Of a stretch of 64,000 nt of DNA, positions 60,263 to 64,000 are shown piece after piece. The DNA lies in NCBI GenBank assembly GCA_013397795.1, contig VZTJ01000005.1:18293-82292 (forward strand), written 5' to 3'. The notes beneath the pieces are model-generated. The model was not told where the DNA came from and did no database searches. It was given only the letters and a program-made list of their open reading frames with translations. Position 1 is the stretch's first letter, and each line of letters begins with the position of its first letter. This DNA comes from Orthonyx spaldingii. Lineage: Eukaryota; Chordata; Aves; Passeriformes; Orthonychidae. The translations under genes were made by a program, and so were the position numbers.

Positions 60263-63200
60263 TGTTTTCTCTATATTGGTGTAGCTTTTTTCAGTCAATG
60301 CAGCCATATCAGCTTAGACCTGGCCTACATTCCAAGACTGTACAATCTAATTATGAGCAAGACAAATAGAAAAAATAACAATCAATGGCAAGAACAGCAG
60401 ATGAGAATAAAAATTATTCAGTGGTGCAGCTGCTTAGATTTGTTATCTTCACGCCTTAGAGATTCTATTAAGTTTTCAACACAGACTGCCTGGCTGCTTT
60501 TTTTTTTGTAGTCTACCAATGCACTAAATATCCATAGACATAAAATGTACCAAAAAAAAGTCTCCTAAGCCAGAGGGAATAGAACTGTAAATGTGCAAAA
60601 CTCTGCATCTGTGTATATATGTCACATCAGTTAAAAAGCAAAGTATAGTTTCTTGATTGCCTATACAAGCTCCATTTACTAAACAGCAAAAGTACCAGAC
60701 ATACATTTATCAGGGAGCATTATATTGGCCAAAGGTCGCAAAAACAATTTCAGAGGAAGCATGCCCACATTAGTTTCTTGAAATCTTGATTACAAATTTA
60801 TAAGAGACATACCCTAGACATTGAGAGATGGTCTCAAAGATTACTGTCCTTCCTGCCATCTGCACACTCCACTGGGAACATTAGAAACCCTGTCCATCAA
60901 CCAAAATAAACAGCTTTTCTCATGAACAGGCCCAAAGAATGCCCTATAAATCATATCTGTCAAAAATGCTAGTAGCATTGCAGAAGACAGAAATCAATCC
61001 AAAACTCATTAGTTCGTCTGACAAGTGCTTAATCTTATATTGTTTAATGCCAACCTGAACAACCCAGACAGAATGGAACCATGCAAAGCAGTGCCTTGAT
61101 TTTCTATTACAGAAACTTTCGCAGTGATTATGGCTTAATCTTTCCTTTAGATCTTCTTCCTTTTAATGCTCCTTTTCTCTTCACCACCTGGCAACAGATA
61201 TTGACTCCAAAGGAGTTTTCTTAGTTCTATAGGGATAGATACATCACGATCGCCTCATTCAGTAGCTTGCTAGATGGTACCTCTATATTTTGAACATATT
61301 CTCTCCTAATCAGGATAAGCAGCTATATATTGGATTATATGTGGTGGTGTTTGAAGAGTTTGCCAAGCAGAATGGATATACTACTCATTTTTTATTAGAT
61401 TTACTAAATCTTTTAATCTACCAGCATGGAATAAAGGGTGAAATAATTCCTAGATCACATGAGATAAAGGGAAAACACAAGTACTTTAAGAAAATGTTGT
61501 GACTCAAGGTGTTCTGTTCATGGATTTGGGGGAAAAGACGTATTACAGTTCCACATAGAACTCATGTCTTGTGAATCTCTTAAAATATTGGAAGAAAATG
61601 TAGTTTGGTTTCAGTGGCTTTATTCAAGTGATTTAAATGTGACTATGGACTATTATTTTCCACTCAGACGTGCTGGTGTGAAATGTCTGGCATCCATGCT
61701 GTTGGACTCCTCCAATAAAAGATGTATTGTCATTACTAATTCTGCAAAGGCTGTTTACAAGAGGGCTAAATGACAGTGACCAAAACAGAATGCACAGGAT
61801 GATTCCAAAAGTTTTAGAAAAATCAATGGTTGACTTCCCATGTGGAGCTGAATTTATTAGTGTATACTTAATTGTTGCTCTTTCTGTTTAGTTTACCAGC
61901 ATACACAGAGCTGCAATGTCCAAGTAAAAATATGCCCTAATGTAAGAAAACAAATTTTAGGAAGAAAGGCATTATTCTGAGATAGCTTTCAAAATGACAC
62001 TAACAACATCCATGTGGCATAAAAACAGTGGGTTTGTCCCTTGCTTGCACAGAACATAAACTGAAACTTCAGAAGAATGATAATGGAATGGAAAATGGAT
62101 TATGATTTTACATGCTCAGGTGATGAGTTTGACACAATTTTGTGTGACACACTGTTTGCCACACTAATGTCAAGTGTCTGTGTACATCACAAAAAACCCC
62201 CCAGAAACTCAGCTCTGAATCAAGGAGAGCACACAGCCACTCATACAGAAAGCCAACAGCACTGCACAGAAGCTTTCTGTAAACTCCAGCGAAGACCTAA
62301 ACTGGATGGAACATGCTCCACTCAAGCCCCAAGACACAAAGCTGGTCTGCCTTGGTGCAATTCCTCTGGATTTTGGGTGCCAGAGTACATGTTGTGGAAG
62401 GAAGTAGCCTTGTCTTTTACCGTGTGTTTGTGTCTGCTGTACATACAGCTTAATTGCCAACTGTAGTTACAGCAGGGATGTAATTAGATTTTTTTTTCTT
62501 TCTTTCTCATTAAAGAGCCAGTTCAGTTCTTGAAGCACAAGGACCCTTTGTCAGTGATGTGCATTGTTGCACAAGTTAACTTCTCTCATCTCATGGATTT
62601 TGCTGAAGTCAGGCATTAGATCCAAATCTGTAAGTGTCAATTAATTTATTCTTTTATTTTAGTCTGCTACAAGATGAATATAAAAAAACTGGCTGTTATG
62701 AGGGCTGAATATCTGAGGCCTCATTTTAGGATTGTGGGGAGATAGATGAGAAGCATTCTGGAAGAGAATGTGGTTTGAGAATTGAAATATTTCTTTTGAA
62801 CTGGGAGGAGGAAAAGAAATAAATAAAAAAAAAAGAGGTCTGAGTAGATTTGGGAGTCATTCAAGGGAAAACAGCTGAAAGGAGATGAAGATATAAGGGA
62901 GGAGATTGGTGCTAGTGCTGGACCAGAACAGGGTGAAAAAGCATATTCAATTTTGACTTCACAGAGATTGTATCAAATAGCTCAGGACATCCATCAGAAT
63001 CTGATAGCAGATGCTTAGGAATAACTTACAGCTTGTGCTACTTTAGGAACAATAAGTTCTGTAAATATATCCCCTGTCTGCTTTTTACAGAGTAAAATGA
63101 TGAGAGAGAAGCAGAACAATAGAATGGGATTATAAAATGCTGCAGCAGTAGAAGTTAAGGAAATGGAAATAGTGTCTGGTTTCTGTGACAGGCCCAGGAG

Positions 63201-64000
63201 AGCACGAGGACACTGCTTGATGTAGCTCCTGGATCAGCGGGTGATTTTCAGTTCACTATGGTTCCCCTTCTCACATAGCTTATTTTAAGAGGGGAAAAAA
63301 TGGTACTTTCAATTTAATAGTTTCTATAATAATCCTTACAGATTTTACAGGTGTTGTCCTCTCAGTCCTTTGCTCCAATCTCTTATTCCTAAGCCAGGTT
63401 CTCACCCATATTTTTCAGCTTTCATTTAAAAACTACCTTCCTCGGAGACTCTGACTACTGGTGTCCCTGATTTCTGTTACTATTTCTCCAGGCTGCTGTC
63501 CACCACCAGCTCACAGCTCCCATTAGTCAGTAAGGCAATCAACCTCCTGTCCCTGGTTTTCCTGATCAGAATCTTCCCCTTCTTGCCCTTGTACTTGACT
63601 CTCACCTCCACCAGCATCCTGCTGGTGGGGATTCATCCCCTTTTTCTAGCCCTCGCCCATCAGAAAAATTGATACAATGGCAAAAAATGGTGTGGATATA
63701 TGTGTCTCCAAGCTTTTAGGTGTGTTCTGGTTTTAATTGCTATTCCAGTTCAAGTGCTTTTATGGATTCCCTGTCCTCATTTATACACTTCCTAGGATTC
63801 TTTGCAACCTGCACTTTCTTACCCCCACACAACCATCACACACCTCACCTTGGTCCCTTGTGAAGGGGAAGTTTGCCATGAGTTTGAGAATATTATGGCC
63901 TGACAGTTACCTGAAAGGCAGCAGGGTAAATGCAGAATTGCCTCAGGGTTGGCACCCTCTGAGCTGCTCCAGATGACACAATGACTTTTTTTTTTTTTTT
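60263..64000. other. AT-rich non-coding sequence to the window end
   Basis: No gene or classified element was recognised. The 129-codon frame at 62077-62466 has no known domain. The window ends in a poly(T) run (about 63986-64000) that may be the start of a poly(A)-tailed element on the minus strand beyond the edge. Confidence 0.45.

Noticed and set aside
62077..62466. 129-codon plus-strand frame
   Set aside because: No recognised domain; a second frame covers the same stretch on the other strand.
1..64000. CRISPR arrays, operons, bacterial promoters, tRNA or rRNA genes
   Set aside because: No spaced direct repeats, no dense coding strand and no recognisable tRNA or rRNA core; the sequence is vertebrate nuclear DNA.

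Overview
The window looks like a piece of a bird nuclear genome, most likely a songbird, lying in an intergenic or deep intronic region. The evidence is about 17 CR1 retrotransposon fragments with typical avian 3' ends (imperfect repeats of an ATTCTATG-like octamer), several avian-type endogenous retrovirus LTRs, AT-rich background sequence, pentanucleotide satellites and two runs of N (assembly gaps). I found no protein-coding gene, rRNA, tRNA or CRISPR array that I can support. Nearly all open frames in the window are short and random, or lie inside transposon remnants.

Layout. 1-6.7 kb: mostly unique AT-rich DNA with two small minus-strand CR1 pieces. 6.77-9.65 kb: a stack of mobile DNA made of a 950-bp solo LTR (plus strand, 5-bp target duplication ATCCC), a 497-bp solo LTR (minus strand, 4-bp duplication TTTC) and a ~870-bp minus-strand CR1 that keeps the decayed C-terminal part of the ORF2 reverse-transcriptase protein. 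10-20 kb: unique DNA with three more minus-strand CR1 pieces, a pyrimidine satellite broken by a 181-bp gap, and a 22-unit AATAG/CTATT satellite. 20-30 kb: almost no recognisable repeats. 30-43 kb: five CR1 pieces, all on the plus strand, an older ~580-bp LTR (32.3-32.8 kb) that houses the longest open frame of the window, and an LTR 3' end (34.1-34.35 kb). 40.1-40.6 kb: a stretch whose composition resembles a developmental enhancer. 47.7-49.2 kb: an ancient minus-strand CR1 split by a younger plus-strand CR1. 50-64 kb: four further minus-strand CR1 pieces, a possible terminal exon or polyadenylation unit near 51.6-51.9 kb, and a possible third solo LTR near 59.7-60.3 kb.

There are no genes whose joint action could be described. 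The most informative content is the layered transposon history, plus several unique, complex blocks that could be conserved non-coding elements. Conservation cannot be judged from one sequence, so those blocks are listed as inference only. I see no undescribed biological system in this window.
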